Assembly: GCA_009930445.1 (NCBI GenBank)
Contig: RZYD01000048.1
Span: 1-11,602 of the forward strand
Direction of reading: 5' to 3'
From: Bacteroidia bacterium
GTDB taxonomy: Bacteria > Bacteroidota > Bacteroidia > Bacteroidales > BM520
DNA length: 11,602 nt
Below the pieces are notes generated by a model. That model was not told the origin of the DNA, made no database searches, and saw only the letters and a program-made list of their open reading frames with translations. A program made the position numbers and the translations under genes. This document shows positions 6,451 to 11,602 of the stretch, piece by piece (the first letter of the stretch is position 1; every line of letters starts with the position of its first letter).

Positions 6451-8400
6451 TTATTTTTGATAAATAGCAACAAACTTGCAGGTGTCGTAACATACCCCGC
6501 ACCCAATACATTTTTCTTCTACAATGAAATGTGGTTTTCTGGGCGATCCGATGATGGCCTGTGTAGGGCATTTCGATGCACAGGCATGACAGCCGGTACA
6601 TTTTTCCACATCAATATAAAATGTTTTTAACTCTTTACATACATTGGCGCGGCATTGCCGGTCGTAAATATGTTCTTCAATTTCGGTGTGGTAATACTTC
6701 AGAATGGAAAGCACCGTATTGGGTGCGTATTTTCCGAGTCCGCATAGCGAAGTGTCACGGATTACCTCGGCCAGTCGCCCCAGTTGCATAATGCCCTTGA
6801 ACCGGCGTAGCGTATCATGCCCGCTTTGCACGGCAGGCTTTTGAGTAATCATTTCCAGTATTTCATACATCCTTTTCGAACCTTCACGGCAAGGGATGCA
6901 TTTTCCACAACTCTCCCTACGGATAAACGAAGCAAAATACATGGCCATATCTACCATGCATGTATCTTCATCCATCACCACCAAACCGCCACTCCCCATA
7001 GTAAAGCCGGCTTTTTCCAGCGTTTTAAAATCGATGGGTGTGTCGAGTAAATCCTCATGAATGCAATACCCTAACGGACCACCGATCAGCAACGATTTAA
7101 AATTTTTATCGCCGGGCATTCCTCCACAGCATCCAAAAATAATTTCCCGGAACGTAGTTCCCAGCGGAATTTCCACCAATCCGGTGAAACGTACTTTCCC
7201 TGATACGGTAAAAATTTTTGTCCCTTTGCTGTGTTGTGTCCCGATTTTTGAAAACCATTGGGGCCCGAATTCAAAAATCGTCGGAATACTGGCCAGCGTT
7301 TCTGCGTTGTTTACAATCGTTGGCTTTCCGAAAAGACCGACGGTCGAAGGATACGGCGGTTTATGTCGGGGCATTCCCCGGTTTCCCTCAATGCTGCTGA
7401 TTAGTGCCGTTTCTTCACCGCAAATAAATGCACCGGCTCCTTTCACAACTTTTATGTGGAGTGAATAACCGCTGTTAAAAATGTTGTTCCCGATTATCCC
7501 ATTGGCATCGGCTTGTATAAGGGCTTTTTCCAGCCGGTCGATGGCCAGGTGATATTCATTTTTGATATAGAGATAAGCTGTTTTTGCCCCAATGGCATAA
7601 CTGGCAATGGCAATTCCTTCAATAATCCGGTGGGGGATACCCTCCAGCAAAGTGCGGTCCATAAAGGCTCCGGGGTCACTCTCGTCGGCATTACAGATCA
7701 AAAATTTTTCATCGGCCGCTGTGGTTAATGTTATTTTCCATTTTTCACCCACCGGAAAACCACTCCCTGACCGCCCGCGTAATCCGCTCATCTCCACCAA
7801 ATCACAAACTACGTCCGGGGTGTAATTACTGATGGCTTTTAAAAATGGGGTATAACCACCGAAGGCAATATATTCATCAATATTTACCGGATCAATGTGG
7901 CCGCAATTTTTGAGTATCAGGCGGTTTTGCCGGACAAAAAACGGATGTTCGTGCATGAACGGAACGTTTTCGTACGCTTCGTGCAAGGGGTTTTTATATT
8001 GTCCTGCCGCATATTCAGGCAGAATTTCTTTGTTTAAAACGGCATCGAGGATTGTTGGGACTGTTTCGCTGGTCACACATTTAAAACAAACCCGTGAATA
8101 GCCCGGAAGCTGAACTTCCATCACCGGAGAAAAAGAGGAAATACCCATATTTCCGGTTTCAATAACTTTTGCTTCAATACCTCGTTCGTTCAGGTATTTA
8201 TATACGGCTTCCAGCGTTTTTTTTGCTCCGGCAACGATGCCAGAAGTATCCATCGCGATAAAAATATGCAGTTTCTCAATGGTGTCGCGCCGCAGACAAG
8301 CGACCTGTTTCCGGAGGTCTTTCGGGAGCTGGTCGGCCGGCCAGGCAAAATATTGCGCGGCAAAAGGGGGCATTTGCATATCATTTTCAACAGCCATCAT
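6451..8400 (-). CDS. hydB: NuoF-like flavoprotein subunit of a trimeric hydrogenase (HydB/HndC-like)
   Basis: The family binds FMN and NAD(P)H and passes electrons between the pyridine nucleotide and the Fe-S chain of HydA. Of 649 residues, about 44-130 form a thioredoxin-like domain in which all four expected cluster cysteines are missing (Ala49, Gly54, Asn84, Ser88). The NuoF core follows: GRSGSGFPVGEKW (209-221) for the nucleotide-binding loop, ICNADESDPGAFMDR (235-249) for FMN, and GAGAFICGEETAL (321-333). A [4Fe-4S] site uses Cys498, 501, 504 and 553 (SCGKCIPC and SLCGLG). The C-terminus adds a two-cluster ferredoxin (Cys601/604/607/611 and Cys631/634/637/641), which NuoF of complex I lacks but HydB/HndC proteins have. 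The ATG at 8400 overlaps the hydC TGA (ATGA); a second ATG follows directly. Whether the enzyme bifurcates with ferredoxin or is a simple NAD(P)-linked enzyme cannot be read from the sequence. Confidence 0.94.
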   Translation of the reverse strand: MMAVENDMQMPPFAAQYFAWPADQLPKDLRKQVACLRRDTIEKLHIFIAMDTSGIVAGAKKTLEAVYKYLNERGIEAKVIETGNMGISSFSPVMEVQLPGYSRVCFKCVTSETVPTILDAVLNKEILPEYAAGQYKNPLHEAYENVPFMHEHPFFVRQNRLILKNCGHIDPVNIDEYIAFGGYTPFLKAISNYTPDVVCDLVEMSGLRGRSGSGFPVGEKWKITLTTAADEKFLICNADESDPGAFMDRTLLEGIPHRIIEGIAIASYAIGAKTAYLYIKNEYHLAIDRLEKALIQADANGIIGNNIFNSGYSLHIKVVKGAGAFICGEETALISSIEGNRGMPRHKPPYPSTVGLFGKPTIVNNAETLASIPTIFEFGPQWFSKIGTQHSKGTKIFTVSGKVRFTGLVEIPLGTTFREIIFGCCGGMPGDKNFKSLLIGGPLGYCIHEDLLDTPIDFKTLEKAGFTMGSGGLVVMDEDTCMVDMAMYFASFIRRESCGKCIPCREGSKRMYEILEMITQKPAVQSGHDTLRRFKGIMQLGRLAEVIRDTSLCGLGKYAPNTVLSILKYYHTEIEEHIYDRQCRANVCKELKTFYIDVEKCTGCHACASKCPTQAIIGSPRKPHFIVEEKCIGCGVCYDTCKFVAIYQK

Positions 8401-8864
8401 ACGTTGAGTTTGTTTTTTTCTTTTTGCAGGATTTCTTTAATATCGTCTTTTTTAACCAACGGGTAGAATGTGCCATTAACCTCTATCACCGGCGCCAGGC
8501 TGCATGCTCCGATACAACCTGCAATTTCCAGACTGTACCTTCCGTCTTTGGATACTTCTCCGGGCGCAATTCTGAGCTCTTTTTCCAACGCCTTCAATAC
8601 ACTGGAGGCCCCCATAACATGACAGGCTGTTCCCTGGCATATTCTGACATGTATCCGGCCGCATCGTGTAAAACGAAATTGGTCATAAAATGTGGCTACA
8701 CCATACACTTTACTGGTCGGTATGCCAATGTAATCCGCCACTGGCGCTATAGCTTCCTCCGGAATAAAACCAAGCTGCTCCTGAATTCCCTGTAAAACCG
8801 GGATCAGTGCATCTCTTTTTCCTTGTGGATAATGTTTCAGAATGGTGCTAATCTCTTCTTTCAT
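8397..8864 (-). CDS. hydC: NuoE-like [2Fe-2S] subunit of a trimeric hydrogenase (HydC/HndA-like)
   Basis: This 155-residue protein matches the NuoE/HydC/HndA family in length and organisation. An N-terminal helical bundle (about 1-60, including GVATFYDQFRF, the conserved NuoE segment) precedes a thioredoxin-like [2Fe-2S] domain with Cys76 and Cys81 (ICQGTACHV) and Cys117 and Cys121 (GCIGACSLAP). All four ligands are present. In HydABC-type enzymes this subunit docks on the NuoF-like subunit and carries one [2Fe-2S] cluster. It is the first gene of the leftward operon. The ATG at 8864 lies about 37 bp from a candidate promoter box at 8901-8908, with AAGG about 10 bp upstream as a modest ribosome-binding site. 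Confidence 0.94.
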   Translation of the reverse strand: MKEEISTILKHYPQGKRDALIPVLQGIQEQLGFIPEEAIAPVADYIGIPTSKVYGVATFYDQFRFTRCGRIHVRICQGTACHVMGASSVLKALEKELRIAPGEVSKDGRYSLEIAGCIGACSLAPVIEVNGTFYPLVKKDDIKEILQKEKNKLNV

Positions 8865-8900
8865 TGCGGAATAACCTTTGTATTTGCTATGTAATCCTTA

Positions 8901-8930
8901 CAAAAATACTCTTTTTTTGCCGATTTCCAA
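8901..8930 (-). promoter_or_regulatory. Candidate leftward promoter for the hydC-hydB-hydA operon
   Basis: On the minus strand, 8908-8901 reads TATTTTTG, an exact match to the Bacteroidota -7 consensus TAnnTTTG. Upstream, 8930-8927 reads TTGG, a partial match to the -33 TTTG element, with 18 bp between. This would give a leader of roughly 30 nt before the hydC ATG. It is based on consensus only, and the region is A/T-rich, so chance matches are possible. Confidence 0.55.
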
Positions 8931-8937
8931 TTTTTAA

Positions 8938-8955
8938 TTGTGAAAATGATAACAA
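8938..8955. promoter_or_regulatory. rex box: Rex operator-like palindrome 1
   Basis: The 18-mer TTGTGAAAATGATAACAA has arms TTGTGA and TAACAA separated by 6 bp, fitting the Rex consensus TTGTKA-N6-TMACAA at all 12 arm positions. It lies just upstream of the candidate leftward -33 element. rex is encoded in the operon this region would drive, so NADH-responsive autoregulation is plausible. The pattern is seen in the sequence; binding is inferred. Confidence 0.72.
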
Positions 8956-8972
8956 TGTGAAATGCTTAACAG
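8955..8972. promoter_or_regulatory. rex box: Rex operator-like palindrome 2, abutting the first
   Basis: The 18-mer ATGTGAAATGCTTAACAG matches the Rex consensus at the inner ten arm positions (TGTGA and TAACA) and mismatches only at the two outermost bases. It shares base 8955 with palindrome 1, so centres are 17 bp apart. It covers the expected -33 region of the rightward promoter, a position suited to repression of the sensor and phosphatase genes. It is weaker than site 1. Confidence 0.55.
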
Positions 8973-8992
8973 AGTAAATGATAAAATTGTTA

Positions 8993-9000
8993 TATATTTG
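8993..9000 (+). promoter_or_regulatory. Candidate rightward -7 promoter box
   Basis: TATATTTG at 8993-9000 fits the Bacteroidota -7 consensus TAnnTTTG and would place transcription start about 15 nt before the ATG at 9021. No good TTTG -33 element is present at the expected distance; that region is occupied by Rex-like palindrome 2, so the promoter may be weak or activator-dependent. Confidence 0.5.
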
Positions 9001-9020
9001 TACGTTGAAATGGTATAAGG

Positions 9021-9269
9021 ATGAAAAAAACCGAAATCGTAATTTGCCTTGGCAGTTCCTGTTTTAGCAGAGGGAATAAGATGACGATTAAAGTAATACA
9101 GGATTACCTTACCGAGAATAATTTGAAAGACAAAATTTATTTTCATGGTGCACATTGCCTGGGAAAATGTGACAAGGGTCCTTTGTTGCAAATCGGCGGA
9201 AAAACCTATGAAAATATCACTTCCGACAACGTAGTGCATTTACTGAATTCAATCTTTGGAGAGAAATAG
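9021..9269 (+). CDS. Small thioredoxin-like [2Fe-2S] ferredoxin
   Basis: This 82-residue protein is a minimal thioredoxin-like [2Fe-2S] domain of the kind found at the C-terminus of NuoE and the N-terminus of HydB/HndC. Ligands are Cys9 and Cys14 (ICLGSSC) and Cys46 and Cys50 (HCLGKC), followed by the usual KGPLLQIGGKTYENIT strand-turn region. It lacks the N-terminal helical bundle of full NuoE. It is the first gene of the rightward unit and ends 1 bp before the sensory H-cluster gene, so it is a likely electron-transfer partner of that protein. A second possibility is that it replaces the cluster lost from the N-terminus of the divergently encoded HydB. AAGG directly precedes the ATG, too close to be an ideal ribosome-binding site. 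Confidence 0.88.
   Translation: MKKTEIVICLGSSCFSRGNKMTIKVIQDYLTENNLKDKIYFHGAHCLGKCDKGPLLQIGGKTYENITSDNVVHLLNSIFGEK
9258..9263 (+). promoter_or_regulatory. Ribosome-binding site deciding the start of the PAS-sensor gene
   Basis: GGAGAG sits 7 bp before the ATG at 9271, inside the end of the preceding gene. It favours that ATG over an in-frame TTG at 9256, which would add five residues and overlap the upstream gene. Confidence 0.6.
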
Positions 9270-9270
9270 C

Positions 9271-11142
9271 ATGGCAGACGCTCAACAACCCGATCAACTG
9301 TTTCGCATTATTCCTGAAAAATGCACCCGCTGTTATGCGTGTCTGCGCGATTGCCCGGTCAATGCCATCGTGGTTAAAAAGGGTTCCGATATTCCTGAAA
9401 TTCTGGATTCACGCTGTATCGGGTGTGGCAACTGTTTTCATGTTTGTGGTTTTGATGCCGTTGTTTACCGAAGCTCAACGGCAGAAGTGACTGAATTGCT
9501 CCGGCAGGAAGCACCGGTGATTGCCCTCCTGGGGCCTTCCATTGCTGCCGAGTTTGTGGACATCTCCGATTACCGTAAACTGGTTGCTATGATCCGGGCA
9601 CTCGGTTTTGCCTGGGTGCAGGATGTCTCCTTTGGTGTCGACCTTGTGGCGGGTGGATATGCGAATCTGGCCTCCGATTTTAAAGGAAAATATTACCTTT
9701 TCTCCAATTGCCCCGTCGTGGTTAATTTGTTGCAAAAGTATTATCCCGACCTGCTCGTCAATGCTGCTCCTTTAGTTTCACCCCCAGTGGCTGCCGCGGG
9801 TGTCGTTAGAAAAAAATATGGCCCTGAATGTAAAGTCGTTTACATCGGTCCCTGTATTGCCTCAAAGGATGAAATACGCAATTACCATGGTTCCCGGGCT
9901 ATCGATGCCAATATTACCTTTTTGGAATTACGCCAATTGTTCGAAAAAAATGCTATCGACGAAAAAAATTATGAATATGCCGAATTTGATGCCCCGCTGG
10001 GCTATAAGGGCGCGCTGTATCCCATTACCAACGGAATATTGCAGTCGGGCCCGATGGACGAAAGCCTGCTCTCGGGCAATGTGATCTCGGCCGACGGGCA
10101 TGATGATGTGTTGGAAGCCATTAAAATGTTCCGTAGCCACAGTCAGGAAATAAAACACCATTTTAACCTTTTTTTCTGTGAAGGATGTATGATGGGGCCT
10201 GGAATGACCAAAGGCGGTGAAAAGTTTTATCGCATGGCGATGATTACTGATTTTGCCAGCCGACTGCTGAAAGATTTTAATTACGACCGCTGGTCGAAGG
10301 AAGTCGATGAATACCGTACGATTACGCTAAGCCGCTCTTTTACGGCCGATGATCAGCGTATCGTGCCCCCGTCGGAAGAAAAAATTAACCAGGTGCTTAC
10401 CCTGATCGGGAAATCGGATAGCCGATACGACTCCGGATGCCGTATGTGTGGTTTTCACTCTTGTCGCGAGTTTGCTGTTATGGTAGCCAATGGATTGGCA
10501 AAACCGGAGATGTGCATCGAATATACTTTGCGTACCCGTCAGGAATATATTAATACGCTCAAAAATACCAACGAAAAATTGTCACGCGATCATAAATTGC
10601 TGGCGGAGGAAACCAAGGAGGCCAAACGTTCGATGCTTTCCGCCCGTGAATCCGCTGATCGTGCCGCTGCCATTCTGGCGCGCATGAATTCCGGTGTGGT
10701 CATTGTGGATTCTCATTTTAAAATTATTGAATCCAATGCAGCCTTTATCGCCATGCTTGGCGAAGAGGTACGTGAAATTGCAGAAATTATTCCCGGCCTT
10801 GCGGGTGCCGACCTGAAAACGCTCTTGCCCTATGCATTTTATAATGTTTTTAATTTTATTTTTGAGCAGGATCAGCCCGTGCTGAATAAAGATATCGAAA
10901 TGGAGAACGGGCTCCTGAATGTTACCGCATTTCCTATCCGCAGCGGCAAAATCGCCGGAGCTATTGTACGTGATATGTTTCTGCCCGAGGTGCAAAAAGA
11001 GGAAGTCATTAACCGCATGAATGAAGTTATCGACGAAAATCTGACAATGGTACAGCAAATTGGATTTCTCCTGGGTGAAGGAGCTTCCAAAACCGAAAAA
11101 ATGCTTAACTCTATTATACAATCCTATAAATCGAAACAATAA
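9271..11142 (+). CDS. PAS-containing sensory [FeFe]-hydrogenase-like protein (HydS-type, phosphatase-linked)
   Basis: Probably a cytoplasmic H2 or redox sensor of 623 residues. Order of parts: two-cluster ferredoxin (Cys18/21/24/28 and Cys49/52/55/59); H-domain about 82-345 with FSNCP (Cys147), GPCIASK (Cys195) and CEGCMMGPG (Cys303, Cys306); Fe-S domain with Cys390, 393, 398 and 415; a long charged helix about 420-465; PAS domain about 463-570; and a helical tail ending in ENLTMVQQIGFLLGEGA and about 18 further residues. It has no kinase. It is collinear with the 663-residue H-cluster kinase through the Fe-S domain, so the two are paralogues with different output modules. A SpoIIE-type phosphatase gene follows 14 bp later, the arrangement described for phosphatase-linked group C3 hydrogenases. 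The ATG at 9271 is chosen on the GGAGAG at 9258-9263 and 1-bp spacing from the previous stop. Confidence 0.92.
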   Translation: MADAQQPDQLFRIIPEKCTRCYACLRDCPVNAIVVKKGSDIPEILDSRCIGCGNCFHVCGFDAVVYRSSTAEVTELLRQEAPVIALLGPSIAAEFVDISDYRKLVAMIRALGFAWVQDVSFGVDLVAGGYANLASDFKGKYYLFSNCPVVVNLLQKYYPDLLVNAAPLVSPPVAAAGVVRKKYGPECKVVYIGPCIASKDEIRNYHGSRAIDANITFLELRQLFEKNAIDEKNYEYAEFDAPLGYKGALYPITNGILQSGPMDESLLSGNVISADGHDDVLEAIKMFRSHSQEIKHHFNLFFCEGCMMGPGMTKGGEKFYRMAMITDFASRLLKDFNYDRWSKEVDEYRTITLSRSFTADDQRIVPPSEEKINQVLTLIGKSDSRYDSGCRMCGFHSCREFAVMVANGLAKPEMCIEYTLRTRQEYINTLKNTNEKLSRDHKLLAEETKEAKRSMLSARESADRAAAILARMNSGVVIVDSHFKIIESNAAFIAMLGEEVREIAEIIPGLAGADLKTLLPYAFYNVFNFIFEQDQPVLNKDIEMENGLLNVTAFPIRSGKIAGAIVRDMFLPEVQKEEVINRMNEVIDENLTMVQQIGFLLGEGASKTEKMLNSIIQSYKSKQ

Positions 11143-11156
11143 TAGCAGGGGGCACC

Positions 11157-11602
11157 GTGGAGAAAGATTTTTATATTGAGGTATTTTGTCAGCAACGGAA
11201 CCACGACGGCGAGCGAATCTGTGGCGATGTCTTCCTGAAAAAACGGATCAAAGAGGAAAATCGTACCATTGTTGTCCTTTCCGATGGAATGGGACATGGC
11301 GTTAAAGCCAATCTGCTGGCTACCCTCACGGCAACCATGGCGCTGAATTTTACTCAGGAGCATAAGGAGGTGGAAAAAATTGCGGATACGATTATGAATA
11401 CACTTCCCGTATGCAGCGAACGCAAAATCAGTTATTCAACGTTCACTATTGTGGATATTGAACATAATGGTGAAATTCGCATTCTGGAATATGACAATCC
11501 GAAAACAACGCTCCTGCGCGGCTTTAGGCCTTTGCCGGTTCAATGGGAGCGCATTGTTATGGAAACGGAGAAAAATAAAGGGAAAGTACTCCGGACTTGC
11601 CG
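11157..11602 (+). CDS. SpoIIE-family serine phosphatase (partial, 3' end outside window)
   Basis: The first 148 codons are visible. The family are metal-dependent PP2C-like phosphatases that usually dephosphorylate STAS-domain anti-sigma antagonists. Motifs seen are CGDVFL with Asp24 and LSDGMGHG with Asp43, both metal-binding acidic positions, followed by the helix KANLLATLTATMALN and a beta-rich stretch (STFTIVDIEHNGEIRILEYDNP) typical of the fold. The phosphatase domain starts within the first residues, so there is no N-terminal sensor or membrane region; input probably comes from the PAS-type H-cluster sensor encoded 14 bp upstream. The start is a GTG at 11157, the only reasonable start in frame, preceded by AGGGGG at 11147-11152. 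No STAS or anti-sigma gene is in the window, so the substrate is unknown. Confidence 0.88.
   Translation, partial: MEKDFYIEVFCQQRNHDGERICGDVFLKKRIKEENRTIVVLSDGMGHGVKANLLATLTATMALNFTQEHKEVEKIADTIMNTLPVCSERKISYSTFTIVDIEHNGEIRILEYDNPKTTLLRGFRPLPVQWERIVMETEKNKGKVLRTC

Noticed and set aside
6443..6601. The hydA frame stays open 53 codons upstream of the chosen start.
   Set aside because: The added residues (starting MYRLSCLCIEMPY) overlap the Fe-S coding end of hydB and resemble no part of the HydA family. MHFTIEVNN is the normal beginning of the [2Fe-2S] domain.
4760..8864. Interpretation as part of respiratory complex I (NuoEFG).
   Set aside because: The third subunit carries an H-cluster domain with four H-cluster cysteines instead of a NuoG molybdopterin-like domain, and the NuoF-like subunit has the C-terminal two-cluster ferredoxin typical of hydrogenase HydB/HndC.
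8877..8904. Inverted repeat TTTGTA ... TACAAA with a 16-bp spacer in the hydC leader.
   Set aside because: The arms are only six A/T-rich bases and the spacing does not fit Rex or a hairpin terminator. Chance is likely in this composition.
8934..9239. Leftward 101-codon open frame covering the divergent promoter and the small ferredoxin gene.
   Set aside because: It is antisense to a gene with four matching Fe-S cysteines, crosses the Rex-like sites, and its product has low-complexity hydrophobic character with no family resemblance.
10582..11139. Long antisense open frame (185 codons) opposite the PAS region.
   Set aside because: It lies wholly over a well-supported gene, has no recognisable domain and no promoter or ribosome-binding site.
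1..11602. Mobile elements, CRISPR arrays, tRNA or rRNA genes, and long repeats.
   Set aside because: None was found on reading. The window is almost continuously coding, and the only repeated similarity is the protein-level paralogy of the H-cluster genes.

Overview
The window is a compact, fully coding [FeFe]-hydrogenase and hydrogen-signalling locus, probably from an anaerobic member of the Bacteroidota. That assignment is an inference. It rests on two TAnnTTTG-type promoter boxes in the only sizeable intergenic gap, mostly weak Shine-Dalgarno sequences, and a moderate-GC, A/T-rich-spacer style. No rRNA or marker gene fixes the taxon.

Left of about 8.9 kb lies a leftward, tightly packed run of eight genes. 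In transcription order they are: a NuoE-like [2Fe-2S] subunit (hydC), a NuoF-like flavoprotein (hydB), a multi-cluster [FeFe]-hydrogenase subunit (hydA), a sensory H-cluster protein fused to a histidine kinase, a lone receiver protein, a receiver-histidine kinase hybrid, the redox repressor rex, and ribF (FMN/FAD synthesis), which runs off the left edge. Junctions are ATGA overlaps or gaps of about 1-13 bp, so one transcript is likely. The first three genes look like a trimeric NAD(P)-linked hydrogenase of the HydABC/HndACD type. The next three look like a signalling relay, and Rex and RibF supply NADH-responsive control and flavin.

Right of the gap a rightward run begins: an 82-residue thioredoxin-like [2Fe-2S] protein, a second sensory H-cluster protein with a PAS domain but no kinase, and a SpoIIE-type phosphatase cut by the right edge. 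The 156-bp divergent gap (8865-9020) holds two overlapping Rex-like palindromes and one promoter candidate per direction.

The most notable points are as follows. (i) Three different H-cluster proteins sit in one locus, and the two sensors have different outputs (kinase versus phosphatase). (ii) The presumed catalytic HydA keeps all Fe-S ligands but has replaced every residue of the canonical proton-transfer path. (iii) The N-terminal [2Fe-2S] domain of HydB has lost all four cysteines, while a stand-alone intact version is encoded divergently. (iv) The relay contains no DNA-binding output other than Rex. No mobile element, CRISPR array, tRNA or rRNA was seen, and no gene-free stretch exceeds about 160 bp.
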